DNA from: Tanypteryx hageni
Lineage: Eukaryota; Arthropoda; Insecta; Odonata; Petaluridae
Assembly (NCBI GenBank): GCA_028673005.1
Contig: CM054116.1
Coordinates: 147,619,173 to 147,683,172 of the forward strand
Direction: 5' to 3'
Length of the DNA stretch: 64,000 nt
Shown: one piece after another, positions 11,628-22,083 of the stretch
Position numbering within the stretch: position 1 is the first letter of the stretch
Layout: every line of letters begins with the position of its first letter
Translations under genes and position numbers: made by a program
Notes under the pieces: generated by a model
Seen by the model: the letters and a program-made list of their open reading frames with translations, nothing else
The model's database searches: none
What the model was told of the DNA's origin: nothing

Positions 11628-11948
11628 TCGACAAATGTGGCGACTGTATTTAATCAAATAATCATAATAAACTGTAAATGGAATCACTTTTAAAATATAG
11701 TTATTTCGCTCGAATTGATCTCCAGTAGAAGAAACTGCATCATTTTATGTGGTCATGAATCTCTAAAATATTAAAACCTTTGGCAGGAATTGTAAGCTCT
11801 AGGAATTCAACCGGTGAAAACACGTTTGAAGATATATTAAAATTTAGTTTAACCATACGTTATCCCATGCAAAGGCTGATTGTGGGTCTAATTCGTTACG
11901 TGAATATTTTAAAGTCAAACCTACGAAAGAAAATGAGTTCCCGGACTT
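11628..11948 (+). repeat. Dispersed repeat, copy 1 (see 16960-17290)
   Basis: About 320 bp clearly homologous, in the same orientation, to 16960-17290. Shared landmarks include CAAATAATCATAATAAAC, GGAATCACTTTTAAAATAT and ATGAG(T/C)TCC. It joins the truncated gypsy integrase directly at 11948/11949. The two copies flank the gypsy element but are not its LTRs. Confidence 0.75.
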
Positions 11949-13375
11949 TGAAATCGAACGCGTGCTCCCGTCTTCTTCAGGCCAAAATGGCCTTCTGTGG
12001 TCCCAGCATGACAGTCGTCCAACACTATGCGCCGAAGCACTCGCGGGACAACCAAAAGGAGCTTCTTAACTCGGCCGTTGTTTACGCGGTAGAGAATACC
12101 GTTGCACAACCTAAAGTGCAATCGCCACTCCCTGCCCTGTGTTGTCTCTTCAATGCCCCTGGGTCTCTGTCCAAGCACTGCATGAACCGTCCAAGGTTAG
12201 GGTCAGCGCGTTGTTGTATAACAACATCATCTGCCCTCACCCCATTAGGCACAATCGCACCTGCAAAAAGCTCTTCCGGGACCTCGGTCATTTCCGGTCA
12301 TCCACTAGGATTGCGCGACAAAGCATCTGCCACTACGTTGGCCTTTCCGTTGCGATGCACAAATTGTACGTCATGCTCCAGAAGAGCCATGACCCACCAA
12401 CAGAGTTTTGCACTACTATTTTGCTTTTGGTAAAGCCACGTCACAGCCGAGTTATCCGTCACTACGGCGAAGGGTCTACCAAAAACATAATGATGCAGTT
12501 TCTCCACTGCCCACACAACAGCAAGGGATTCCAGTGCATTGCTGTGGTACCTTGTCTCGTGGTCCGTAAGCCTCCGGCTAATGTAGGCCACAGCAAATTC
12601 CTCACTCTCATTCCGTTGCACCAGGACAACTCCTAACCCATCACTGCTGGCATCGGTGTGCATCTCGCAAGGCAGGTCCTCTTGAAAATGGAGAAGAGCA
12701 GGAGCAGTAGTGAACTTTTCCTTAAGTTCTATGAAGGCCGGTTATTCCGATGACCCCCATGCCCAGATCCGCCCCTTCTTCAATAGCGCATGCAGAGGCT
12801 TTGCGATAGCCGCAAATCCTGGGATGAACCTCCGGTAATAGCTTGCCATGCCCAGAAACTCTCCGAGGTTGCGAATGTTCCTGGGAGTTAAAAAGCCTCT
12901 TACCACCTGCTCCTTTGCTGGGTCAGGTTTAACACCTTCGCGATCAATGCGGTGACCCAAAAAGTTCAGACTGGTGACCGCAAAATGGCATTTTTCACCC
13001 GGAACAAGCAATTGCCTCCAACACTGCACCGAGGTGTTGCTGATGCTCCTCAAATCTGCTCCCAAACACCAGGATGTCGTCTAAGTAGACCCGACACTGG
13101 TGCTACTTCAGGCCTCCGAGTACTTGATCCATCAGGCGCTGGAACGTAGCCGGGGCGTTGGAAAAGCCAAACGGTATCCTTCGAAATTCAAAAAGTCCAT
13201 CGGGAGTTAAGAAGACAGTCCTCTGACGGTGTTCCGGGTTGATACCAACTTGCCAGTACCCACTGGCAAGGGCGAGACAGGAAAAGTAGGCCGATCCTCA
13301 CAGGCTGTCGAGAACGTCATCCGTCCGAGGCAGCGGGTACACATTCCGTTTTGTAACCGCGTTTAACCGTCGGTA
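11949..13375 (-). pseudogene. Gypsy pol: RT C-terminal half, RNase H, start of integrase
   Basis: On the minus strand: RLNAVTKRNVYPLPRTDD just left of the solo LTR, the YLDD catalytic motif of RT near 13080, then open frame 12742-13065 with FLGHRIDREGVKPDP and SYYRRFIPGF (RT thumb/connection). 12298-12663 is RNase H with all four acidic positions visible (TDAS, ALES, TDNS, ADALSR). The frames 12082-12291 and 11921-12178 carry the inter-domain region and the start of integrase (HFGLKKTGARVR, part of the HHCC zinc-binding module). The sequence then stops abruptly at 11949 against an unrelated repeat, so the integrase core and 3' LTR are lost. Several stops separate the frames. Confidence 0.85.
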
Positions 13376-13742
13376 TGTCGCATCCCGACGTCTTCGTCGG
13401 CATGTAGAGACAGAATCGGGGTTGGGAAAACGACAGGGAAGAAGACACGTTTCGCTTTTAGAGAGACAATCCCTTTTTATTCACACAACCGCGCAGCACA
13501 CCCGAACAACTCGAACGTTCTCCTTACACTAACAGACTAGGGACACAGACAGGGAGCGTGCGCTCCACCGTCGCTATACAATGTCCGCGGCGATCAAAGT
13601 AGTTACAACAATGTCACTTCCGTCCTCCTCCTGCTTAGTCACACAACACTAATTCAGCTCCTTCGAACGGTGGTATAGGTCCTTCAATTGTATTACAATG
13701 TCACCGAATTTTATTGCGTCTTTCCGGCGCCCATAACAGGTA
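13372..13742 (-). mobile_element. Solo LTR (13376-13738) inside gypsy RT, 4-bp TSD
   Basis: A 363-bp block beginning TGTCGC and ending ATAACA interrupts the RT frame between RFFVEY on one side and RRLNAV on the other. It is bordered by GGTA at 13372-13375 and 13739-13742. Read on the minus strand it starts TGTTATGGGCGCC and contains AATAAA signals, the layout of a retroviral-type LTR. No internal region is present, so it is a solo LTR left by recombination of an LTR retrotransposon that inserted into the gypsy copy. Confidence 0.75.
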
Positions 13743-14550
13743 TTCTACGAAAAACCGCATCTCACCTGATTTTTTCCGCACGAGAACGACAGGGGATGAC
13801 CAGGGGCAGGTCGACGGCGCGATGATCTCATCCTGTATCATCTGCCGGACCTGACTGGAGATGACTTCTCGTTCTCCTGGCGAAACTCTAGGGCGGTTGG
13901 TGTAGCGGATTTTCATCCAGCACGTCGATCCGATGCTGGGCTAGATCAGCCCTCGGAAGTCTGCTGCCTGATGAACAAAAACAAGCAGAATAGCCCTCCA
14001 GAAGTGCAGCCAGTGCCGCTCTTTGACTTTCCGTTAGGTTCTCCCCAAAATTCCAGTGGCCTCCGGCATGTCTTGAAAAATCGCCGCCAACGGCGCCGTC
14101 TCTGGCCAGCGAGCTGTTTCCAATCGGACGACTTACGATGTCATCGTGATGAACGCCGAACAGCCGCTACGACAGTTGGAATCGTAGAGGCGTCCGCCCA
14201 ACGTTCAGGACCGGGACCGAAACTCGGCCGTCTCGTACTTCCAGCACCGCCCCGGGACTAACTCATTCTCACCCGGGCCTCGAGGAAACGACCGTACGAG
14301 TCATCACCACCGACGGGGAAGAATCGGGGACATGCGCCGTCACGAAACCCTGTGAGTTGCGCGGAATACGCCTCTCGTCCGCCACGAAAAGCGTGCTCGC
14401 TTCTCGACCGCCCGCCTCACACACATCAATGGCACATAAGTCCTTTATTGCCGACTCTAGCATGCCCATCGTCACTTCGCTCCCGGGTCTTGCTGCCTCG
14501 TCGGACTCATCAAATGGTCTCGACGCGCCCTCGCCCACCTCAACAGACAC
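13739..14550 (-). pseudogene. Gypsy pol: RT N-terminal segment and spacer after protease
   Basis: 13701-13916 holds the RT fingers: QMIQDEIIAPSTCPWSSPVV, LVRKKSGEMRFFVEY. This corresponds to the ISPSxSPWxSPVVLVxKKDG region of Ty3/gypsy RTs. Upstream, 14269-14550 is an acidic open frame following protease without its own recognisable domain. Between 13920 and 14260 the frame is broken by stops. Codons are GC-rich, unlike the surrounding DNA. Confidence 0.75.
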
Positions 14551-14850
14551 TCAATCCGTACTAACAAGTCTGGCTGCACTCGTCGTAATCCAACCTACCC
14601 CTAGAATGATGGGGAAAGGGGGAGACTCCATCGCCTGCACTTCCTTCAGTGTCATTAGTGAATTCTCGACAAGCATTCGAACGTTCACGCGACCATGAGT
14701 CTTCACCCCCTGACCATCTACCCCCTTATGCATCTGCCCGTAAGGTGACGTCACAGCCAGGCCAATCGAGCGAGCCAGAATAGCTGCTATCACACTGACG
14801 CACGCACCACTGTCCACTAACGCTAGTAGTCTTCGAGGGGAAAATTTCAC
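14551..14850 (-). pseudogene. Gypsy aspartic protease (retropepsin)
   Basis: LALVDSGACVSVIA is the DSGA active-site motif of retropepsins, and ILGVGWI near the end corresponds to the flap-distal ILG motif. It processes Gag-Pol in intact elements. It lies between the zinc-knuckle gag and RT, the expected Ty3/gypsy order. It is flanked by stops and frame changes, so it is not part of a working polyprotein. Confidence 0.85.
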
Positions 14851-14882
14851 TTGAACCTTCGGAAGTTTGCACGGCTGCTAAT

Positions 14883-15965
14883 TTACCACTCGCGCGGGTC
14901 CCGCGTTGCAGGGCCTGCATCCCCTTTTCCCGCACTAGTGTTCTCGCGGCAATCACGCGATAAGTGGCCCTCCCGATTGCACCTAAAGCACGTGGTTTGG
15001 CGCCGAATTGAGTCCGGGCAGTCCCGGGCCAGATGGCCGGCTCGGCCACACGTATAACACTTCCCGGAGCGCCTCCGTCGTCCTAGCCCCGGCTGACTCT
15101 CCAACGCGTCCAAGCGTAGCGAGAATCGCTCAATCTGTTGGGCCAACTGTCCTACCGAAACACTTTCACAGCGCGATTCCACATATAGGGCCGGGCCAGA
15201 TATAGCGGCCGGAGGAGATACACGCTGTGCGACGGCTACCGCACTTTGCGGCAAAAGAGCGGCGCCTCCTATACCGCGCTCCACGGCCTCCAGCTGCTCC
15301 AGGAATCCTCTCACTGTTGCGGGCTTACCAGACATCACAGCGGCCGCGTCCTCGGGTCGGAGCAAGCCCCATGCCAACCTATCGACGATTTCGGTGTCCG
15401 GTAGATCTACCGGGCATCGACGACACAATTCTAATTTTGCATACACATAATGCCGGGTCTCCTCGCCCGGCATTTGCCTCCGGGCCTCGACCAACTTGGC
15501 CCAGACTATCAGCGTGAGCTTTCGGCCGAAGGCGGCGCTGATGGAACTCGTCCATCCGTCCCACCCAGTCGCACTAACCCCTAGCGCCACATGCGAGCTG
15601 TAAGCAGCCCCTGAGATTTTGGCCAGCGCAGCTCGCAAGTGGTCCCTCGGCTCCCATCCCTCCACCTGTCACACCTGAGCGATTGTTTTCAGCCAACCGC
15701 TTACGTCCTCGTTCGGCTCCCCCGCAAAAGCTGGAATCGCTGCCAGGCTCGAGGCGCTCAGGGCACGAGGGGAATGCTGGATGCCGTCCACCGCCGCCGT
15801 TGCCGATTGGGAGCGCAGTTTCTCAAGGAAGGTCTCTCGTTGTCCCCGCAAATCAGCGACTAAATCTCGGTGTGTCTCCCTGATGGCTTCCATCCTCGCC
15901 AAGGGATTTATAACCCCAGATCCTCGCGTGCTCCCTGAGCCCACCCGCCCGCTTCTCAACCTCAT
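14883..15965 (-). pseudogene. Gypsy Gag with two CCHC zinc knuckles
   Basis: Two frames in the same phase, 15669-15965 and 14883-15665, are separated by one in-frame TGA at 15669-15671. The N-terminal part is arginine-rich with a helical LVADLRGQRETFLEKL segment. The larger part has a capsid-like helical domain (WVAKLVE-type helices, RHYVYAKLELCRRCP) and ends in two CCHC knuckles: CYTCGRAGHLARDC and CFRCNREGHLSRDC. Known role: RNA packaging and virus-like particle assembly. The single stop is the only lesion seen in Gag. Confidence 0.85.
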
Positions 15966-16368
15966 ATGGCGCTGGCCTGCAGAATGGCGATGGCGCTGTC
16001 ATCACCGGAAGAGGGTTCACGCGCCGAATCAAATGGAAGCCCACGCCACGACAAACCACGTGGAGCTAGGAATCCGGAGAGGAACGAATTTTCCGACTAC
16101 CCCTCGCAAGTTCGAAAAAAGGTTTCAACCCTCGAAACAAAAGGATTCAACCCGCAGAACAAAGTTGCCCCAGAAACGGAATTAGGAAGATTGCCAGAAG
16201 ATGCAGTGCAACACTCCAAAATCATGCGACGTGCACAACACAACCATGCAGCACAAGACATCACGGAAACAAAAAATACAAACAAACTCAACAAAAATTA
16301 AACCAACAGAAATAGAAAAACACGTCCCGAGAGTCCGGCCGCAATAATTTGGCATGATATAGCTCGTG

Positions 16369-16386
16369 ATCCCACTTCTGACACCA
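16369..16386 (-). promoter_or_regulatory. Primer binding site matching tRNA-Leu 3' end
   Basis: On the minus strand the site reads TGGTGTCAGAAGTGGGAT, complementary to the CCA-terminated 3' end of typical eukaryotic tRNA-Leu (recalled, not searched). It lies 3 bp inside the 5' LTR boundary, as expected for minus-strand DNA priming. Confidence 0.7.
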
Positions 16387-16389
16387 GAA

Positions 16390-16558
16390 TGTCGCACGAC
16401 AAGCAATCCCTTAGTCCTTTCACCCTTGGTTCACTTTCACTTCACCGCACGCACTGCCGCCAACCTTGCTAATGGTGCGTCTGTCCCTACTTTTGTTTCT
16501 AGTTTTCGTAGTTGTTCACTAGGTGGGCGAACAGGATTGTCACCTCATGGCCATGACA
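16390..16558 (-). repeat. Gypsy 5' LTR (169 bp)
   Basis: Minus-strand boundaries TGTC...GACA, immediately upstream of the primer binding site, define a short LTR. The matching 3' LTR is absent because the element is cut at 11949. So the boundary rests on the TG/CA ends and the primer site alone. Confidence 0.6.
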
Positions 16559-17741
16559 GTATTTAAGGAAGGGGGAAGTTAAAAATTATATTTTGGTTAA
16601 AAATAAAGAAATGTTGTAGAAGTTTTCTTATTGTAACTTCTGTGATATCTTTAACTTTCTTTGTTCTTGAAGTAGTAAATCCATTTGGACATTAGTTTCT
16701 TCTGCTCTTGCACTCGCTTGTCTTAATCATGCATATCTTACTGGCGCTCAGCAACAGATGAATCCGTAATAAACGAAAATAATTGCTTAAACTTTTGCAT
16801 AAAGTATTTCGGTATAAAAATTAGCACATTAGGCTAATTTCAGTGGTTGGATTATTTATTCAAAATCTGGCATCTGTAGCTATTTGGGAAATTTGAATTT
16901 CTTTTTGCAAAAACCAACAAACTCTTTAAAATATGTAATAGTAAGGATTATTTCACATTTACTGACAAATTTGTCGACTTCTTATTTATTTTCAAATAAT
17001 CATAATAAACAATCGATGGAATCACTTTTAAAATATCATTATTTCACTAAAATTAAGTTCCAGTGAAGGAAACTGCATGATAAAATGTGGTCATGTCTCT
17101 GAAAAACATTTAATTCTTGGACAGGAATTGGTTCTAGGAATGCAACCGGTGGAAACACGTTTGGAGATATTACTATATTTAGCTTAACCATACATTATCC
17201 CATTCAAGGGCTGATTTTGGGAGTCTAATTTGACACGTAAGTATTTTAAAGTCATATATACGAAACAAAATGAGCTCCAGGACTTTGAAATACATTTAGG
17301 AGATAAAAAGTATGTTAGTACGACATTGAAAGTGTTGTTTTAATGTAATAAGTTCAATTTGCTTAATTGATTCATACAAAAGTTCAGTTGAAAGGAAAAG
17401 AAAATGTACATATTGATGTTCAAGGTAGGAAGAGTTAACGATTAGAATTGTAATAGAAGGTTTCTTATTGTACCTTCTGAGATATCTTTCACTTTATTAA
17501 TTTTCGATATCAATGAAAAAAAATTTGGGTCTATTAATTATAAAGAATATGCAGAATACATAAAAAGTTTTTAGAGAATGAAAGCACTTAAAATTACACA
17601 TTAAAACTGTCTTCCACTTATCTTTTGAAATAATTAGCCAGATTTACAGTTTTATTTGGAGATTGTCCTCCTTGGAATACCATTAGTGTTTCTTTCTTCC
17701 CTACTTTAGTTGATATAAGGTATTCATTTTAGTTAATAATA
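16559..17741. other. AT-rich noncoding; includes direct-repeat copy 2 at 16960-17290
   Basis: No gene seen. 16960-17290 is the second copy of the repeat at 11628-11948. A shorter pair, about 16605-16665 and 17443-17505, shares TTTCTTATTGTA(A/C)CTTCTG(T/A)GATATCTTT. These nested repeats suggest rearranged noncoding transposon sequence. Confidence 0.5.
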
Positions 17742-19277
17742 GTAGCTGGCACTTGCATTCTGCAAGCATATCATCTCATCATAAAAAAAACATTCATTTT
17801 TCTAATTTCATCATTACAAATATTTCATTAATTCGAAATATTTCACCTCGGGAGCGATTTTCGTTTTTCCCTTATGTAAAAAAATAGACTAAAACAATCC
17901 CAAAACTTTGCAATTTTAAGAATTTTATACTTTCTTCATTATGGGGTACTAATGCTACAAATATCTGCCAAATTTTAAGGTTGTAGTACTTCTAGAAATA
18001 AAAAAATATTTTTCCAATTTTTTTAATTTTAAACATTTTTACCGGCCGCCGCAATATGTTTATGGAGAGAGTCAAATGTTTATTTGTGCAAATGCACACC
18101 TCTGTACATAACATGAAAATTTCAGCTTCCTGGCTCATCCCATAATGTCTAAACAGTTATCTATTTGTTTAAACTTTAAGAATTTTTAACTGCCAAACAA
18201 AATAAAATATTAAAATTTGTTTAATCCATATTTCGATTATTTACGAATTCTACTTATTAAAAAAATTTCAACTCCGTAGCACATGCGGAAATACATAAAC
18301 CTTGAAAAATTGTTTAAACAATTGCGAATTTTAGCGGCCGCATTGTTGCACTTTTTCATGATTTCCTTTTTTTTAGTCGGTTTTGTACAAAGTCCTACCT
18401 AAGAAAAAAATTTCGAATCTCCAGCACATCTGAAAGTTCCTAAACATTACTATCCTCCTATATGCTATCATTATATATCGACATTTCTTACAGAGGAGGA
18501 TATAACATCATTATATATAGACGTTTCTTACAGAGGAGGAGGATATAACATACATATAGGAGGATACTAATGTTTAGGCACTTCCAGGAGAGCTGGAGAT
18601 TCGAAATTTTTTCTTAGGTAGGATTTTGTGAAAAACCGTCTAGAAAAAACGAAAATCTTAAAATATTGCAGCAATGCAAACGCTAAAAATTCGCAATTGT
18701 TCAAACAATTTTTCAAGGTTTATGTATTTTCAAATGTGCTATGGAGCTTTTTTTTTAGTGGTAGGATTTGAAAAAAAAACGAAATAGGGATTATAGAAAT
18801 TTTGATATTTTATTTTGTTTGGCAGTTGAAGATCCTTAATGTTTAAACAAATAGGTAGATGCTTAGACACAAAGCCGGAAGGTAGGAAGCTGAAATTTTT
18901 AAATTATTTAGAGGTGGTTGTAAATAAACGAATTAACATTTTGATTTATCCATAAAATTGTTATTTTGGCTCTTAAAAAAATCATTATATTTAAACAATT
19001 ATATAAATGCTATTTCACTTCTAATTGTACTATAAATTTAAAATTTGACAGAAATGTGTGGCATTATTAACTCAATGAGGGAAAAGTAAAATATTTCGAA
19101 AATTGCAAAAATTAGTGATTGTTTTACTCTATTATTTTTTCATAATGAAAAAACGAAAACCCGTCCTGAGGAGAAATCTTTAGAATTAAAGAAATATTTC
19201 TCATGATGAAATATATCTCTGAAAAATAAATGTTTTTCCAAGCTGATATTAAATGCTTGCAGTATGCAAGCACCTTC
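17742..19277. mobile_element. Foldback element: 1.5-kb imperfect palindrome
   Basis: The left end (from about 17745) carries CTTGCATTCTGCAAGCAT and the right end (to about 19277) carries ATGCTTGCAGTATGCAAG. Matching continues inward for about 700 bp per side, to a centre near 18510. Landmarks shared in inverted order include the AAACAATT(G/T) tract, ATACATAAACCTTGAAAA and TCGAAATTTTTTCTTAGGTAGG. TA dinucleotides flank the ends. There is no ORF, so this is a non-autonomous foldback or long-TIR MITE. The centre holds two tandem copies of a unit with ATTATATAT and TTTCTTACAGAGGAGGA (about 18465-18550). Confidence 0.75.
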
Positions 19278-21354
19278 TACTATAGTACGTTTCTCGTCTT
19301 ATGAAGCTTGACCTTGAAAACCTCTGTGAGTGACTATTTCTGTATCCAATCAACGCTCGAGTAACGGGCGACGGAGAGGGGAGAAGCTCAGTCTCTCTCT
19401 CGCCATCGTGCTGTTAACATCTCTCTTAGTTTGACTGTGTTGCCAGCTCTACTGCGCCCACCCTTACGTTGCGATCTCTGTATCGCTTTCACTTTTCACC
19501 TTGTTACCATTCTTTATCTGTTGCTGCTAGTGTTATTAAGAATCTGCAATGGCAAACAGGAAGGAAGTTTTACACCGACAAGGACGCAAAATAATTTACA
19601 GTGTTCAGGATTATTTTAAAAGGGAGGCAGAAAACAACGGGCCGCTAACTAACATCACGAAAGTGCAGGAAAGGGTAGCAGAGGCCTGCTCAGTGAGTAG
19701 AAGTACTGTGCAGCGGATTGTGAAAGAAGGACACGATAGTTTTGAAGCCTCGGGATCCACCGTATTCAGGTCTCCCCGTAAACAGATGAAGAGGAAAAGA
19801 GACGCTTTAAGAATTGACGACTTCGATAAGGACATTATTCGCAGAAAGGTACTGAGTTACTACGAAAAGGGAGAATATCCTACTTTAAAAAAATTCTGGC
19901 AGATATGAAAGCAGAAATGAACTTTCAGTGGCAAATTCCGTCACTATGGAGGATTTTAAAATCAATGGGCTTTAAATATAGGAAGACTAACGACGGAAGG
20001 AAATTCCTTCTGGAAAGAATGGACATAGTTATGGCTCGAGTTACGTTTTTACGTACAATGAATGACCTCCGAAACAAAATCAACCCCAGTGATCACAAAA
20101 GGATCACATTTTATTTGGATGAGACGTGGGTCAACCAGAACTACGCCCCAAAAAAGATATGGCAGAATGAAGATGGTGAGGGTGGATTGAAAGTCCCGAT
20201 TGGAAAGGGTAGGAGAGTTATTGTGTGTCATGTGGGATCAGCAGAGACTGGTTTTTTAGAAGGATGCAAACTTGTGTTCCGGCCAAAAGTCAAGTCTTCC
20301 AGTGATGACTATCACACAGACATGAACGCTAGTGTTTTCAAAACCTGGTTTTTGAAATTTTTAGATATTCTCGATGAGAGAGAAATAAAAGGTGCGACAA
20401 TTGTTATGGATAACGCAAGTTATCATTCTGTTATCCTCGACAAAACGCCGTCTTCCAACACAAGAAAGGCTGACATTCTGGCATGGTTGTCGACACGAAA
20501 TATACACCACGATGCGAATCAAACCCGGGCAGAGCTGCTTTATTTGGTTAAATTACTGAAGCCAAGAACCAACTCTTATGAATTGGATTGTATTGCGCGG
20601 ACAAGAGGTCATACGGTAGTACGTCTCCCTCCTTATCACTGCCATTACAATCCTATTGAACTGATATGGGCGCAGGTGAAAGACCAAGTAGGAAAAAGGA
20701 ATAACACCTTCCGGTTGGCCGATGTCGAGGTGTTGATGAATGAAGAACTGGAGAAAGTAACGAGAAGTGATTGGGAAAACTGTGTCAAACATGCGGAAAA
20801 GGTTCAAAATGACGATTTTCTAAGAGATATAGCACTGGATTCCACAATGGAGCCAATAATTGTAAATCTCGAAGACGATAGCAGTGACACTGACTTCAGC
20901 GATGAATCAGACATCACCGATAGCTTTTAAAACAACGAAAGCTGAATGTAAATAAAATTTTATACAAATAGTAGTATAATGTAGGTAGAAAATATTACAA
21001 TGATGAGAAAAAAATTACAAAAACAATGAAAAACAAAAAAATATTTTTAACTTCGCCATTGCAGGTCCAAAGCCCTGATTAAAAAGAAGGATGGGAAATA
21101 TTTTAACGCAATGGAAAATGGCCGGTAGTAATAAACAATGACCGTAAGTTTATCTGCGACGCGTCGCCTTTCATTCGCAAGCAGATCATTTCAAGAGCGG
21201 ATATCTGGCAATGCTGTTAGGTTTTTCCATGCATTTCGAAAGCCGCGGGTGACGGGGGAGAGGGAAAAGGGAAGAAGGGGAGAGGGAAAAGGTTCTCATT
21301 GGCTACTTGCTATTTGAAGGTCAAGCTTCATAAGACTAGAAACATACTATAGTA
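19278..21354 (+). mobile_element. Tc1/mariner-class transposon, DD82E (Sailor-like), 19280-21352
   Basis: The TIRs are CTATAGTACGTTTCTCGTCTT at the left and its near-perfect inverse at the right, continuing through ATGAAGCTTGACCTT (about 40 bp, 3-4 mismatches). The element is flanked by TA at 19278-19279 and 21353-21354, the target duplication of this superfamily. Length is 2073 bp, and it contains one transposase gene with one frameshift. Its left end touches the foldback element's right end. Confidence 0.88.
19549..20930 (+). pseudogene. DD82E transposase (IS630/Tc1/mariner superfamily), one frameshift
   Basis: Frame 19549-19908 encodes the N-terminal helix-turn-helix (VAEACSVSRSTVQRIVKEG). 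Frame 19905-20930 encodes the catalytic domain: ITFYLDETWVNQNY (first Asp), ATIVMDNASYHSV (second Asp) and YHCHYNPIELIWAQVK (Glu). Exactly 82 residues separate the second Asp from the Glu, far more than the 34-41 of mariner/Tc1 and matching the spacing I recall for the Sailor family. The two frames overlap at 19905-19908, so one small indel or a programmed shift would explain the break. An acidic, serine-rich tail closes the protein. All three catalytic residues are retained. Confidence 0.88.
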
Positions 21355-21394
21355 CGATATATAATGATATATAACATATAGGAGATTAGTAGGG

Positions 21395-21830
21395 AAATGC
21401 CGATCCTGGCGCAGCCGCCATTTTCAATCCGCCATCTTGTTTCCGGTCACATGACTCCGGCGGAAGTGACGTCATAAAAAAGACTGTTTTTATTTATTTT
21501 TTTCTGTCGCGTGACCGGAAATGCTGTCACAAAACAAAAGACTAACGAAAATTTCCATTTTTCTATTTTTATTTATTTTTTTATTTTTTTTCTTAAACAA
21601 ATGGCAATCGGGCACAGCCGCCATTTTGAGTGACGTCACAAAACCAAAGACGAAATAAATGTTAAACAAATGACTGCGGCAACGTTGCCAAATTGAATCC
21701 GATGTATCGAATAGGCGACGTTGCCAAGCTACAGAGTCGCCATCTGTATATGTTCTGGCACAGTCCGCCATCTTGGATTTCAGCAGCCATTTTGCATTTA
21801 TGACGTCACATCCTGTCACGTGACCAACAT
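21395..21830. promoter_or_regulatory. Cluster of YY1, CRE and E-box motifs
   Basis: Two perfect YY1-type sites GCCATCTTG (21431-21439, 21767-21775), further GCCATTTT variants, three perfect CRE palindromes TGACGTCA (21467-21474, 21631-21638, 21801-21808) and a CACGTG E-box (21817-21822) lie within about 430 bp. The pattern of CCAT then a CRE recurs in repeat-like blocks. A second local repeat shares ATCGAATNNGNNNNGTTGCCAA (about 21705-21728 and 21910-21931). Function as a promoter is inferred from motif density only. Confidence 0.45.
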
Positions 21831-22010
21831 GTGGTGCCACCACTCGGAGAAAGTTGGAACTAAACACAAATGCTGCCCAAAAGTCTGTGTCGTCAAGTGA
21901 GTTTCGATATATCGAATGCGGTGTTGCCAAAAACAAATGAATAGCACACCATTGTTTTCGAGATTTTTTTAACGACTGAAATACGAAAAGAGCACCTTTT
22001 TTATATCGAG

Positions 22011-22083
22011 GTCTGAATAGCTCAGTTGGTAGAGCTATGACATTGAGAGTCAAAGGTCCAGGGTTCGAATCACTGTTCGAACA
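22011..22083 (+). tRNA. tRNA-like gene, anticodon TGA, class I shape, T7 terminator
   Basis: A 73-nt cloverleaf can be drawn: acceptor GTCTGAA/TTCGAAC (one mismatch, one G-T pair), perfect D stem GCTC/GAGC, anticodon stem ATGAC/GTCAA (one mismatch), T stem CAGGG/CACTG (one mismatch). Invariant positions T8, A14, G18G19, T33, TTC and A58 are present. Box A TAGCTCAGTTGG and box B GGTTCGAATCA are strong, and seven Ts follow at 22085-22091. The anticodon would read serine UCA, but the 5-nt variable loop is not that of a serine tRNA. A tRNA-derived SINE head or a diverged tRNA pseudogene is therefore more likely than a working tRNA. Confidence 0.55.

Noticed and set aside
11780..16185. Many plus-strand frames across the gypsy block
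   Set aside because: GC-rich antisense shadows of gag and pol with no domains.
21490..22053. 187-codon minus-strand open frame
   Set aside because: It runs through the YY1/CRE repeat blocks and poly-T stretches and into the tRNA-like gene; its residues follow the repeats and show no domain.
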